This document shows positions 39,863 through 48,767 of a stretch of 64,000 bases of DNA, piece after piece. The notes under the pieces are model-generated. The model was not told where the DNA came from. It saw nothing but the letters and a program-made list of their open reading frames with translations, and searched no databases. The DNA lies in assembly GCA_965229335.1 (NCBI GenBank), contig OZ245874.1, forward strand, positions 3,906,001-3,970,000. The letters are read 5' to 3'. Numbering within the stretch: the first letter of the stretch is position 1; every line of letters begins with the position of its first letter. The position numbers and the translations under genes are program-made. The DNA is from JAFKFH01 sp017307375 (GTDB lineage: Bacteria; Pseudomonadota; Alphaproteobacteria; Ferrovibrionales; Ferrovibrionaceae).

Positions 39863-41962
39863 TCAGCCGTTGCGCAACAGGCGGACGCCCTGGTCGCGCT
39901 CGAACAGATACAGCAGCACCCGCAGGGCCTGGCCGCGCTCAGTTTCGAGCCGCGGGTCGGTCTCGGCGATCAGCCGGGCATCGTCGCGCGCGATTTCCAG
40001 CAGGCGGCGATGGGCATCAAGGTCGGCGACGCGAAATTCCGGCACGCCGCTCTGCTTGGCCCCGAGCAGTTCGCCGGCGCCGCGCAGGTCGAGGTCTTCC
40101 TCCGCGATCCGGAAGCCGTCCTCGGTCTCGCGCATGATCTTCAGGCGCGCCTGGGCCACCTTACCGATATTGGAAGCATAAAGCAGCAGGCAACTGCCCT
40201 TCAGCCCGCCGCGGCCGACCCGGCCGCGCAACTGGTGCAACTGGGCCAGACCGAAGCGTTCGGCATGCTCGATGATCATCAGCGTGGCGGTCGGCACGTC
40301 GACGCCCACCTCGATCACCGTGGTCGCGACCAGCAGCCGGGTGCGGCCGGCGGCAAAATCGGCCATCGCCGCGTCTTTTTCCGCCGCCTTCTGCTTGCCG
40401 TGCACCAGGCCGATCGCGTGGCCGGGCAGGGCTTCGCGCAGATGGGCGAAGCGCTCCTCGGCGGCGGCCAGGTCGACCACCTCGCTTTCCTCGACCAGCG
40501 GGCAGACCCAGTAGACCTGGTCGCCGGCCGCCAGCTTGCGGCCCACGGCGGCAACGACCTCGTCCAGCCGGTCCAGGGCGACCGAGCGGGTATCGACCGG
40601 CTGCCGTCCCGGCGGCTTCTCGGTCAGCTTCGAGACATCCATGTCGCCGTAGGCGGTCAGCGCCAGGGTGCGCGGGATCGGCGTCGCCGTCATCGCCAGC
40701 AGATCGATGCCGCCCTGGTCGCGCTGGCCCTTCGCCGCCAGCTTGACGCGCTGGTGCACGCCGAAGCGGTGCTGCTCGTCGATCACGACCAGACCTAGGT
40801 CGCGGAACACCACATCGTCCTGGAACAGGGCATGGGTGCCGACCAGCAGATCGATCTCGCCGGCCTCGAGCCGGGCCAGCAGGTCGGCCCGCGCCCGCCC
40901 TTTGTCGCGCCCGGTCAGCAGGGCGATGCGCAGGCCCGTGTTCTCGGCCAGCCGCGACAGGCTGTCGTAATGCTGGCGGGCCAGGATTTCGGTCGGCACC
41001 ATCAGGGCGCCCTGCGCGCCGGCCTCGGCCGCGATGGCCAGGGCGAACAGCGCGACCGCGGTCTTGCCCGAACCGACATCGCCCTGCAGCAGCCGCGACA
41101 TGCGGGTGTCGGAAGCCAGATCGGCGGCGATCTCGGCCAGCGCCTGGGTCTGCGCCCCGGTCAGCCGGTAGGGCAGGTTCGCCGCCAGCCGTGCCGTGAT
41201 CCGCCCGTCGCCGACCATCGCCCGACCGGCCTGGCGCCGGGTCTGGGCCCGGACCAGGATCAGGGCGAGCTGGTTGGCCAGCAGTTCGTCATAGGCCAGC
41301 CGGGCGCGGGCAGGGGCGTTGGGGTCAAGGTCGGCGGCATCCTTCGGCGCGTGGGCGGCACGCAGGGCGGCGGCCCAGCCCGGCCATTTCTCGCGTTCCA
41401 TCAGGGCTGGATCGAGCCATTCGGGCAGCGGCGGCAGCCGCAGCAGCGCCTGCCATACCAGCTTGGTCAGCGGACGGTTGGTCAGCCCAGCGGTCAGCGG
41501 GTAGACCGGCTCGACCGTCTCGATCGCGGCGCGCTCGTCCAGCCCGCCGATCCGGTCCGGGTGGCTCATCTGCGGCCGCCCGTTGAACCATTCGACCGCG
41601 CCCGAGACGATTCGCGTCTCGCCGATCGGCAGGGCGGTCTTCAGCCAGTCTTCATGCGGCTTGAAGAAGATCAGGTCGATCGAGCCGGTCTCGTCGGAGG
41701 CGACCACCTTGAACGGGTGACGCGCGCTCTGCCCGGGGCGATAATCCTCGATGGTCACCGTCAGCGTCGCGATCCGGCCGGCTTCGATCTCGGCAACCGG
41801 CGGGGCGTAGCGCCGGTCGATCAGCCCACTCGGCAGGTGCCACCACAGGTCGAGCAACCGCCCGCCGCGCAAGAGCTTTTCGAGCAGCTTGGCGATGCGC
41901 GGGCCGCAGCCCTTGAGCACATCGATCGCGGTAAAGGCGGGGTTGAGCAACTCCGGACGCAT
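39863..41962 (-). CDS. recG: ATP-dependent DNA helicase RecG
   Basis: 699 residues. N-terminal wedge domain ('AIDVLKGCGPRIAKLLEKL', OB fold around 70-165) and helicase motifs: I 'LQGDVGSGKTAVAL', II 'VVIDEQHRFGV' (DEQH), III 'AMTATPIPRT', VI 'HQLRGRVGRG'. RecG remodels stalled forks and Holliday junctions. The ATG at 41962 is chosen because it gives the standard 'MRPELLNPAF' opening; frames further upstream run into the divergent sdhE promoter region. Confidence 0.95.
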   Translation of the reverse strand: MRPELLNPAFTAIDVLKGCGPRIAKLLEKLLRGGRLLDLWWHLPSGLIDRRYAPPVAEIEAGRIATLTVTIEDYRPGQSARHPFKVVASDETGSIDLIFFKPHEDWLKTALPIGETRIVSGAVEWFNGRPQMSHPDRIGGLDERAAIETVEPVYPLTAGLTNRPLTKLVWQALLRLPPLPEWLDPALMEREKWPGWAAALRAAHAPKDAADLDPNAPARARLAYDELLANQLALILVRAQTRRQAGRAMVGDGRITARLAANLPYRLTGAQTQALAEIAADLASDTRMSRLLQGDVGSGKTAVALFALAIAAEAGAQGALMVPTEILARQHYDSLSRLAENTGLRIALLTGRDKGRARADLLARLEAGEIDLLVGTHALFQDDVVFRDLGLVVIDEQHRFGVHQRVKLAAKGQRDQGGIDLLAMTATPIPRTLALTAYGDMDVSKLTEKPPGRQPVDTRSVALDRLDEVVAAVGRKLAAGDQVYWVCPLVEESEVVDLAAAEERFAHLREALPGHAIGLVHGKQKAAEKDAAMADFAAGRTRLLVATTVIEVGVDVPTATLMIIEHAERFGLAQLHQLRGRVGRGGLKGSCLLLYASNIGKVAQARLKIMRETEDGFRIAEEDLDLRGAGELLGAKQSGVPEFRVADLDAHRRLLEIARDDARLIAETDPRLETERGQALRVLLYLFERDQGVRLLRNG

Positions 41963-42077
41963 CCGCGGACTTATACGGGGCCGCGCCGCCGGCGCCAATG
42001 GCCGGTTTCGCTGGGAGGGCCATGTTATGTTCTCCCTGGTGGTGACATCGCGGGGGCGCCGGTCTATATCTCCCCGC

Positions 42078-42353
42078 ATGACCGACACGAACGATTTGCT
42101 GGAAGCGCGCCGCAAGCGGCTGATCTATCGCTCGCTCTATACCGGCATGAAGGAAACCGACCTCCTGCTCGGCGCGTTCGCCCGCGCCCATCTGCCGGGT
42201 TTCGGGCCGGATGAGCTGGACCAGTACGAACACTTGCTCGATACCCAGGAAGACCCGCTGATCTATGCCTGGGCGATCGGCCGCGACCCGGTGCCGCCGG
42301 ACTACGACACCCCTGTCATGAAGCTGCTACAGCAGTTCAAGATCGAAACATAA
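42078..42353 (+). CDS. sdhE: Succinate dehydrogenase assembly factor 2 (SdhE)
   Basis: 91 residues with the SdhE pattern: 'RRKRLIYRSLYTGMKETDL', then 'YEHLLDTQEDPLIYAWAIG'. SdhE helps attach FAD to the flavoprotein subunit SdhA. The RGxxE motif reads TGMKE here; the Gly and Glu are kept, the Arg is not. It lies 3 bases before mfd and is divergent from recG, an order common in Alphaproteobacteria. Confidence 0.92.
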   Translation: MTDTNDLLEARRKRLIYRSLYTGMKETDLLLGAFARAHLPGFGPDELDQYEHLLDTQEDPLIYAWAIGRDPVPPDYDTPVMKLLQQFKIET

Positions 42354-42356
42354 ATC

Positions 42357-45300
42357 ATGGATTGGAAACGGGTATTCGACCGCCCCGGCCTCGTCACCCT
42401 GGGCGGTGCGCCGGAAGGCATGGATGCGCGCGCCCTGGCCGAGATCGCCGCCGGCGTCGGCGACAAGGGCGTGATCCATGTCGCGCGCGACGATGCCCGC
42501 CTGTCGCAACTGGCCCGTTCGCTGCAGTTCTTCGCCCCCGGGCTGCCGGTGATGGTCCTGCCGGCCTGGGACTGCCTGCCCTATGACCGCATTTCGCCGA
42601 ACGGCGACATTTCGGCCCGTCGCCTGGATACGCTGTCGAAGCTTGCCAAGGGCGTGCCGCCCGGGACGGTGCTGCTGACCACGGTCAATGCCGCGGTCCA
42701 GCGGGTGCCGGCGCGCGAGGTGGTCGCCAATTCGTCGTTCGTCGCCAGGCTTGGCGATGCCGTCGACCTGGATGGCCTGACCGCCTTCCTGACCCGATCG
42801 GGCTACAACCGCGCCTCGACGGTGATGGAGCCTGGCGAATATGCGGTACGCGGCGGACTGATCGACCTGTTCCCGCCGGGTTTCGAAGAGCCCGTGCGCC
42901 TCGACCTGTTCGGCGACACGCTCGATTCGATACGCCGCTTCGATCCGCTGACCCAGCTTACGACCGTGCGCCTGGACAGCCTCGAACTGGTCCCGGTCAG
43001 CGAGGTCATGCTCGATCCCGCGTCGATCCAGCGTTTCCGGGCCGGCTATCGCGAAACCTTCGGCGCCGTCACCGACGAGGATCCGCTCTACGCCGCCGTA
43101 TCGGAAGGCCGCAAGCAGTTCGGCATGGAACACTGGCTGCCGCTGTTCCACGAAAAGCTCGATACCGTCTTCGACTACCTGCCCGGCGCGCTGGTCACGC
43201 TGGACGCGCTGGCGCTGGAGGCCCGCGACCAGCGCTTCGCCGCGATCGCCGACTACTACGAGGCGCGCAAGGCCGCGCTGAAATCCGGCCTGGCCGAGGG
43301 CGGCGCACCCTACAAGCCGCTGTCGCCGGAAAGGCTCTACCTGAACGAGCGCGAGTGGGACCGGCGGCTGTCGGTTCGCCCGGTCGGCGCCTTCACCCCC
43401 TTCGTGCTGCCGCCGGACGGCGCCACGGTTCTCGACCTGGGCGCCCGCAAGGGGCACGATTTCGCCGAGGAACGCACCAAGGGCGCGAACGTCTTCACGG
43501 CGCTGAAGCAGCACGTGGCGGACCTGCGCAGCGAGAAGAAGCGGGTGGTCGTCGCCTGCTACACGACCGGCGCCCGCGACCGCTTCGTCACCCTCCTGAA
43601 CGATCACGGCATCGAGCCGGCCTTCGCCGTGGAAAGCTGGCAGGAGGCGCGCGGACTGCCCCATCATGCGGTGGCGCTGGTGGTGCTGCCGCTGGACCAC
43701 GGCTTCGACAGCGACGATCTCGCCGTCATCGCCGAACCTGACATTCTCGGCGATCGCATGGCCCACCCGCGACGGCGGACGCGGCGGGCCGAGAATTTCA
43801 TCGCCGAAGCGGGGCAACTCGCGGTCGGCGACTACGTCGTCCATGTCGATCACGGTATCGGCCGCTACGAGGGGCTGGCGACGCTCGAGATCGGCAATGC
43901 CCCGCATGACTGCCTGCTGATCGTCTACGACGGCGGCGACAAGCTCTATATCCCGGTCGAGAACATCGACCTGCTGTCGCGCTACGGTTCCGACGATACC
44001 GCCGTCAACCTCGACAAGCTCGGCGGCGCCTCCTGGCAGGCGCGCAAGTCCAAGCTGAAGCAGCGCCTGAAGGACATGGCGGAGGAACTGATCAAGATCG
44101 CCGCCGCCCGCCAGCTGCGCGAGGGGACGGCGCTGCCGCCGCCCCAGGGCCTCTACGACGAGTTCTGCGCCCGCTTCCCCTACGAGGAGACCGAGGACCA
44201 GCAGAAGGCGATCGACGACGTGCTGGACGATCTGTCGACCACGCGCCCGATGGACCGGCTGGTCTGCGGCGACGTCGGCTTCGGCAAGACGGAAGTCGCC
44301 TTGCGCGCGGCATTCTCCGCCGCCTTGAATGGCAAGCAGGTGGCGCTGGTCTGCCCGACCACGCTGCTCTGCCGCCAGCATTACAAGACGTTCTCCAACC
44401 GCTTCCAGGGCCTGCCGGTGCGCGTCGAGCAGTTGTCGCGCATGGTGACGACCAAGCAGGCCAACGAGACCAGGAAAGGCCTGAAGGATGGTCAGGTCGA
44501 CATCGTCGTCGGCACCCACGCGCTGCTGGCCAAGGGCATGGATTTCCGCGATCTCGGGCTGCTGATCATCGACGAGGAACAGCATTTCGGCGTGCGCCAC
44601 AAGGAGCGGCTGAAGCAGCTGAAGTCCGACATCCATGTCCTGACCCTGTCGGCGACACCGATTCCGCGCACCCTGCAGCTGGCCTTGTCGGGCGTACGCG
44701 AACTGTCGCTGATCACCACGCCGCCGGTCGATCGCCTGGCGGTACGTACCTACGTGCTGCCGTTCGATCCCGTGGTCATCCGCGAGGCGCTGCTGCGCGA
44801 GCTCTATCGCGGCGGGCAGAGCTTCTATGTCTGCCCGCGGCTGGAGGACCTGCCGGAAGCCGAGCGGTTCCTGCGCGAGATGGTGCCGGAGGTCAAGCCG
44901 GTGATCGCCCACGGTCGGCTCTCGGCGGCCGAGCTGGACCAGGTGATGAACGATTTCTACGACGGCAAGTACAACGTGCTGCTGTCGACCAACATCGTCG
45001 AAAGTGGGCTGGACATCCCGACCGCCAACACGATGATCATCCATCGCTCGGACATGTTCGGCCTGGGCCAGCTCTATCAGCTGCGCGGCCGCATCGGGCG
45101 CTCCAAGCAGCGCGCCTATGCCTATCTGACGGTGCCGGCCAAGAAGAAGCTGTCGTCTGCCGCCGAGAAGCGGCTGAAGGTGCTGCAGGCGCTGGACACC
45201 CTCGGCGCCGGCTTCACCCTGGCCAGCCACGACCTCGACCTGCGCGGCGCCGGCAACCTACTGGGCGAGGAACAGTCCGGCCATATCCGCGAAGTCGGCT

Positions 45301-45833
45301 TCGAGCTCTACCAGGAACTGCTGGAGGAGGCGGTGGCCGCCGCCCGCGGCAGCGAGGACGACAAGGCGGGCGCCGAGGAGAAATGGTCGCCGCAGATCAA
45401 CCTGGGCACCGCCGTGCTGATCCCCGAGAGCTACATCGCCGATCTCAGCCTGCGGCTGCAGTTCTATCGCCGCGTCGCGCGGCTGGAGGACAAGGCCGAG
45501 ATCGACGCGCTGGCCGCCGAGATGGTCGACCGCTTCGGCCCGATGCCCGACGAGGTTCGCCATCTGCTCGACATCGTGCTGATCAAGCAGCTCTGCCGTC
45601 AGGCCGGCGTCGACCGGCTGGAAGCCGGGCCGAAGGGCGCGGTCATCTCGTTCCGCAACAACGCCTTCGCCAATCCGGCGGGGCTGGTCAATTTCATCGC
45701 CCGCCAGGTCGGCACCGCCAAGGTGCGCCCCGACCACAAGGTGGTGTTCGTGCGCGACTGGGAAGAAGCCCCGGCCCGGGCGAAGGGCGCGCAGGAACTC
45801 GCGGCTACCCTGGCGAAGATCGCGACGGCATAA
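42357..45833 (+). CDS. mfd: Transcription-repair coupling factor
   Basis: 1158 residues, full-length Mfd. N-terminal UvrB-homology region ('LPAWDCLPYDRISPN', 'GYNRASTVMEPGEYAVRGG'), RNA-polymerase-interacting domain ('LAVGDYVVHVDHGIGRYEG'), RecG-like translocase (Walker A 'CGDVGFGKTEVAL', 'LLIIDEEQHFGV', 'LSATPIPRTLQLA', 'YQLRGRIGRS') and a C-terminal TRCF domain ('YIADLSLRLQFYRRVARL'). It removes RNA polymerase stalled at lesions and recruits UvrA. Three bases after sdhE, so likely co-transcribed. Confidence 0.96.
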   Translation: MDWKRVFDRPGLVTLGGAPEGMDARALAEIAAGVGDKGVIHVARDDARLSQLARSLQFFAPGLPVMVLPAWDCLPYDRISPNGDISARRLDTLSKLAKGVPPGTVLLTTVNAAVQRVPAREVVANSSFVARLGDAVDLDGLTAFLTRSGYNRASTVMEPGEYAVRGGLIDLFPPGFEEPVRLDLFGDTLDSIRRFDPLTQLTTVRLDSLELVPVSEVMLDPASIQRFRAGYRETFGAVTDEDPLYAAVSEGRKQFGMEHWLPLFHEKLDTVFDYLPGALVTLDALALEARDQRFAAIADYYEARKAALKSGLAEGGAPYKPLSPERLYLNEREWDRRLSVRPVGAFTPFVLPPDGATVLDLGARKGHDFAEERTKGANVFTALKQHVADLRSEKKRVVVACYTTGARDRFVTLLNDHGIEPAFAVESWQEARGLPHHAVALVVLPLDHGFDSDDLAVIAEPDILGDRMAHPRRRTRRAENFIAEAGQLAVGDYVVHVDHGIGRYEGLATLEIGNAPHDCLLIVYDGGDKLYIPVENIDLLSRYGSDDTAVNLDKLGGASWQARKSKLKQRLKDMAEELIKIAAARQLREGTALPPPQGLYDEFCARFPYEETEDQQKAIDDVLDDLSTTRPMDRLVCGDVGFGKTEVALRAAFSAALNGKQVALVCPTTLLCRQHYKTFSNRFQGLPVRVEQLSRMVTTKQANETRKGLKDGQVDIVVGTHALLAKGMDFRDLGLLIIDEEQHFGVRHKERLKQLKSDIHVLTLSATPIPRTLQLALSGVRELSLITTPPVDRLAVRTYVLPFDPVVIREALLRELYRGGQSFYVCPRLEDLPEAERFLREMVPEVKPVIAHGRLSAAELDQVMNDFYDGKYNVLLSTNIVESGLDIPTANTMIIHRSDMFGLGQLYQLRGRIGRSKQRAYAYLTVPAKKKLSSAAEKRLKVLQALDTLGAGFTLASHDLDLRGAGNLLGEEQSGHIREVGFELYQELLEEAVAAARGSEDDKAGAEEKWSPQINLGTAVLIPESYIADLSLRLQFYRRVARLEDKAEIDALAAEMVDRFGPMPDEVRHLLDIVLIKQLCRQAGVDRLEAGPKGAVISFRNNAFANPAGLVNFIARQVGTAKVRPDHKVVFVRDWEEAPARAKGAQELAATLAKIATA

Positions 45834-45858
45834 TCGACCCTAAAAAAGGGGGGCGACG

Positions 45859-46593
45859 ATGCCGGCTGCGATTCCGCTGGAGTACTTCAACCGCCAGATC
45901 TTCCGCTACGCGGTGCCCGGGCCGTTCCGGCCGAAGGGCCGCTACTGGCCGCTGACCGACGAGCAGAAGGAAATCGTGCGTCGTTTCCACCAGCTGTCCT
46001 ACGACCTCTGGCAGGACGGACGCGAATCCCACTCGGTCTCCTGGCTCGGGTACCTGGCCTATAAGAGCCCGCTCGATCTCTGGGCCTATCAGGAAATCAT
46101 CGTCGAAACCGCGCCGGACCTGATCATCGAATGCGGCACGCGTTTCGGCGGCTCGGCCCTCTATCTCGCCTCGATCTGCCAGCTGGTCGGGCGCGGCGCC
46201 GTCATCTCGATCGATATCGACGAACAGCCCGACCGGCCGGTGCACGGCATGCTGCGCTACATCAACGCCTCCTCGACCGACCCCGCGACGATCGACGCCG
46301 TGCGCCAGCACATCGATGCAGACAGCCGGGTGATGGTCATCCTGGACAGCGACCATCACTACGAGCACGTGTTGGCGGAAATGCGCCTCTACGGACCGCT
46401 GGTGACCCCGGGCTGCTACATGATCGTCGAGGACTGCAACGTGAACGGTCACCCGGTGGTGCCCGAACACGGCCCGGGCCCGACCGAGGCGCTCGCCACC
46501 TATCTGGCGGAGAACCCGCCCTTCGAGGTCGACGAAGGGCGCGAACGCTTCCTGCTGACACAGAATCCCGGCGGCTATCTGCGCCGGATCTGA
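45859..46593 (+). CDS. CmcI-like SAM-dependent methyltransferase / cephalosporin hydroxylase family
   Basis: 244 residues. The SAM-binding motif is 'LIIECGTRFGGSALYLASI' (about 90-108), followed by 'AVISIDIDE' and 'VMVILDSDHHYEHVL', the CmcI pattern; 'YMIVEDCNVNGHP' gives metal-ligand acidic residues. Members methylate sugar or rhamnosyl hydroxyl groups or act in antibiotic tailoring. It is 25 bases after mfd, with a purine-rich leader (AAAAAAGGGGGG), and convergent with the DUF190 gene. There is no glycosyltransferase nearby, so its substrate is unknown. Confidence 0.82.
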   Translation: MPAAIPLEYFNRQIFRYAVPGPFRPKGRYWPLTDEQKEIVRRFHQLSYDLWQDGRESHSVSWLGYLAYKSPLDLWAYQEIIVETAPDLIIECGTRFGGSALYLASICQLVGRGAVISIDIDEQPDRPVHGMLRYINASSTDPATIDAVRQHIDADSRVMVILDSDHHYEHVLAEMRLYGPLVTPGCYMIVEDCNVNGHPVVPEHGPGPTEALATYLAENPPFEVDEGRERFLLTQNPGGYLRRI

Positions 46594-46597
46594 GCGC

Positions 46598-46921
46598 TCA
46601 GAAGCGGCGGGCCATCACCTTCTCGACGGTGATGAGCCCGCCGCGCAGCTCACCCTCGATCGTATCGACGAAGGCCTCGACCTTGGCGGCCTCGTCGACC
46701 ATCTCGATCAGCACCGGCAGGTCTTCGGACAGCTGCAGGATCTTGGTCGTCATCAGCTGGCGGTTATGCCCGAAGCCCATATGGCCGCGCAGCACGATCG
46801 CCCCGGCCAGGCCGGCCTCGCGCGCCCGCAGCACCAGATGCTCGTAGAGCGGCTGGTGCTCGTGCCGTTCGCGCTCGCTCAGATAGATGCGCAGGGCCAG
46901 CATTTCCGTCAGTTGCGCCAT
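46598..46921 (-). CDS. DUF190-family protein, CrcB partner
   Basis: 107 residues: 'MLALRIYLSERERHEHQPLYEHLV', 'AGAIVLRGHMGFG', 'LPVLIEMVDEAAKVEAFV'. This is the DUF190 (PII-like, ferredoxin fold) family, which is very often next to crcB and is thought to act in fluoride tolerance. It follows crcB by 15 bases on the same strand. Confidence 0.88.
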   Translation of the reverse strand: MAQLTEMLALRIYLSERERHEHQPLYEHLVLRAREAGLAGAIVLRGHMGFGHNRQLMTTKILQLSEDLPVLIEMVDEAAKVEAFVDTIEGELRGGLITVEKVMARRF

Positions 46922-46936
46922 CGGGCCCTCCGGGGC

Positions 46937-47317
46937 TCAGCGGTTGATCAGCGTCGCGAGCGCGTGACCGAGCCACACGGCGACAAGGCAGAACACGATC
47001 GAGCCGACGACGTTGAGCCCGGCATAGAGCCATTCGCCGTCCTGGGCCAGCGTCAGCGTCTGCAGCGAGAAGGACGAGAAGGTGGTGAAACCGCCGCAGA
47101 TCCCGACCATGACGAAGACACGGGCATCGGCCGGCGCGAACAACCGCCCGTCCGGCGCGGTCAGCGTGCCGAAGAACGAGATCACGAATGATCCGATGAT
47201 GTTGATGATCATCGTGCCGAGGGGAAAGGTGTCGATGCTGCGCGCGATCAGTGCGCCCAGCCAGTAGCGGCCCATGCTGCCGAGCGCGCCGCCCAAAGCC
47301 ACCCACAGATATGTCAC
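46937..47317 (-). CDS. crcB: Fluoride channel CrcB (Fluc)
   Basis: 126 residues, four membrane helices. 'GGALGSMGRYWLGALI' and the central 'GFTTFSSFSLQTL' are the Fluc signatures; the latter lines the fluoride path. Dual-topology dimers export fluoride. Only one crcB gene is present, as expected for a homodimer. I looked for the fluoride riboswitch in the upstream region to 47389 and saw none. Confidence 0.93.
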   Translation of the reverse strand: MTYLWVALGGALGSMGRYWLGALIARSIDTFPLGTMIINIIGSFVISFFGTLTAPDGRLFAPADARVFVMVGICGGFTTFSSFSLQTLTLAQDGEWLYAGLNVVGSIVFCLVAVWLGHALATLINR

Positions 47318-47389
47318 GGACGTCCTATCGGCATGGTTACGACCGGTCGGACGATACTATAAGCTGCGCCCGAGACCAGGGAGGAATCG

Positions 47390-47545
47390 ATGAGCAGCCT
47401 GCTGTTCCTGCTGACCGCCGTCGCGATGATCATCGGCTGGGCCGGACGCTGGCGCCTCGCCGTCGGCGTCTTCGTCGTGGCTTTCCTGCTGTCGCTGGCC
47501 TGGCTCAACCATCACATCACCGATCCGCTGGCCCTGGGGTTCTGA
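47390..47545 (+). CDS. DUF5993-family small membrane protein
   Basis: 51 residues with two membrane helices: 'LLFLLTAVAMIIGWAGRW' and 'VGVFVVAFLLSLAWLNHHI', ending 'DPLALGF'. This matches the DUF5993 pattern, tiny proteins encoded just before dsbB-like genes. A GGAGG site lies 6 bases before the ATG and the stop is 1 base before dsbB, so they form an operon. Function unknown; a helper of the DsbB-like protein is plausible. Confidence 0.75.
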   Translation: MSSLLFLLTAVAMIIGWAGRWRLAVGVFVVAFLLSLAWLNHHITDPLALGF

Positions 47546-47546
47546 G

Positions 47547-48083
47547 ATGCCGCGTCTGGTCGAATTCGCCAACCTGCTGGCCGTGCTGGGCCTGGGCATC
47601 GTCCTGCTTGCCGCCTACGGGTTCCAGTTTGCCCTGGGCGAACTGCCCTGTCCGCTCTGCACCTTGCAGCGCATCGCTTTTGCCCTGACGGCTTTTGGCT
47701 TCGTGATGAACCTGCGTTTCGGCGCGAAACCCGCGCATTACGGCCTGATCATCCTGGCCGCCCTGTTCGGCATGACCGCGTCAGGCCGACAGGTGATGCT
47801 GCATATCGTGCCGGGTTCGGGAGCCTACGGCTCGGCCGTGCTGGGGCTGCATTTCTACAGCTGGGCCTTCATCCTGTTCGGGCTGGTCGTGCTCGGCGTC
47901 GCCGTGCTGCTGTTGATGGGCGTGCCCGCCGCCGGCACCCGGCATCAGCCGGGCGTGCCGGCCACGGCCGCCGCCTTCCTGGTGATCGCCCTGGTGCTGG
48001 CCAATGCCGTCACCACTTTCGTCCAGTGCGGCCCGATCGAATGCCCAGACGATCCGACGAGCTACTGGCTGTTCAGCCGCTGA
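47547..48083 (+). CDS. DsbB-family disulfide bond formation protein
   Basis: 178 residues, about five hydrophobic stretches. The first redox pair is Cys35-Cys38 ('LPCPLCTLQR'), as in DsbB, which re-oxidises DsbA with quinone. The other two cysteines ('FVQCGPIECPDDP') lie at the extreme C-terminus after the last helix, not in the loop between helices 3 and 4 as in E. coli. This layout, with the DUF5993 gene, marks a distinct DsbB branch. Confidence 0.85.
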   Translation: MPRLVEFANLLAVLGLGIVLLAAYGFQFALGELPCPLCTLQRIAFALTAFGFVMNLRFGAKPAHYGLIILAALFGMTASGRQVMLHIVPGSGAYGSAVLGLHFYSWAFILFGLVVLGVAVLLLMGVPAAGTRHQPGVPATAAAFLVIALVLANAVTTFVQCGPIECPDDPTSYWLFSR

Positions 48084-48098
48084 CGACCGGCCCGGCCG

Positions 48099-48755
48099 CT
48101 ACTCGGCGGCTGCAGCGGCTTCGGCCTGGACGCGCTTGAAGATCTCGACGAAGGCTTCCGGCTCCTGCGCGCCGGAAACGGCGTAGCGGCGATCGATGAT
48201 GAAGCAGGGCACGCCCTGGATGCCGAGCTTGCGCGCATAGGCGTCCTCGGCCTGGACCGCCTCGAGGTCGGCGTCGGAGGCCAGGAGGTCGCGCACCACC
48301 GCGCCGTCCATGCCGGCCTCGGTCGCCACCGCCACCAGCGTGTCATGGTTGCCGATATCCGCGCCCTGCTCGAAATAGCGGGTGAACAGGAGTTCGACTA
48401 CCTTGCCCTGGACGCTGGCGCTGTCCGCCCAGCGGATCAGCCGGTGGGCATCGAGGGTATTGGGCGTGCGCTGCATCTTGTCATAGGCGATCGAGACGCC
48501 TTCGCCGGCACCGGCCGCGGCCACGTTGGCATACATCTGCCTGGCCCGTTCGACCGAGCCGAACTTGGCGGCGACATAATCCGCCCGGTCCATGCCTTCG
48601 CGCGGCATGTCGGGGTTGAGCTGGAACGGCCGCCAGTTGATCGCGACCTCGATATCGGGCCGTTCGGCCAAGGCCTTCTCCAGCCGGCGCTTGCCGATGA
48701 AGCACCAGGGGCAGATGGCGTCGGAAACGATATCGATCTGGATCGGGGCGGTCAT
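48099..48755 (-). CDS. DsbA-family oxidoreductase, FrnE type
   Basis: 218 residues with no signal peptide: 'IQIDIVSDAICPWCFIGKRRL' places the CPWC motif at residues 15-18, typical of cytosolic FrnE/2-hydroxychromene-isomerase-like thioredoxin folds. 'GIQGVPCFIIDRRYAVSGAQEPE' contains the cis-Pro loop. It is convergent with dsbB (15-base gap), but because it is cytosolic it is not that protein's redox partner. Confidence 0.9.
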   Translation of the reverse strand: MTAPIQIDIVSDAICPWCFIGKRRLEKALAERPDIEVAINWRPFQLNPDMPREGMDRADYVAAKFGSVERARQMYANVAAAGAGEGVSIAYDKMQRTPNTLDAHRLIRWADSASVQGKVVELLFTRYFEQGADIGNHDTLVAVATEAGMDGAVVRDLLASDADLEAVQAEDAYARKLGIQGVPCFIIDRRYAVSGAQEPEAFVEIFKRVQAEAAAAAE

Positions 48756-48767
48756 CGAACAAACCTT

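Noticed and set aside
42327..45230. A 967-codon open frame opposite mfd, and similar long frames opposite biuH/amiF, nag genes, the 7TM kinase and tam/uxaC
   Set aside because: They are reverse-strand shadows caused by high third-position GC. They are rich in Arg, Gly, Gln and Asp with no domain pattern, and the other strand has a clear gene.
47318..47389. Fluoride riboswitch upstream of crcB
   Set aside because: The conserved opening and pseudoknot sequence of the crcB motif is not present on either strand of this 72-base region.
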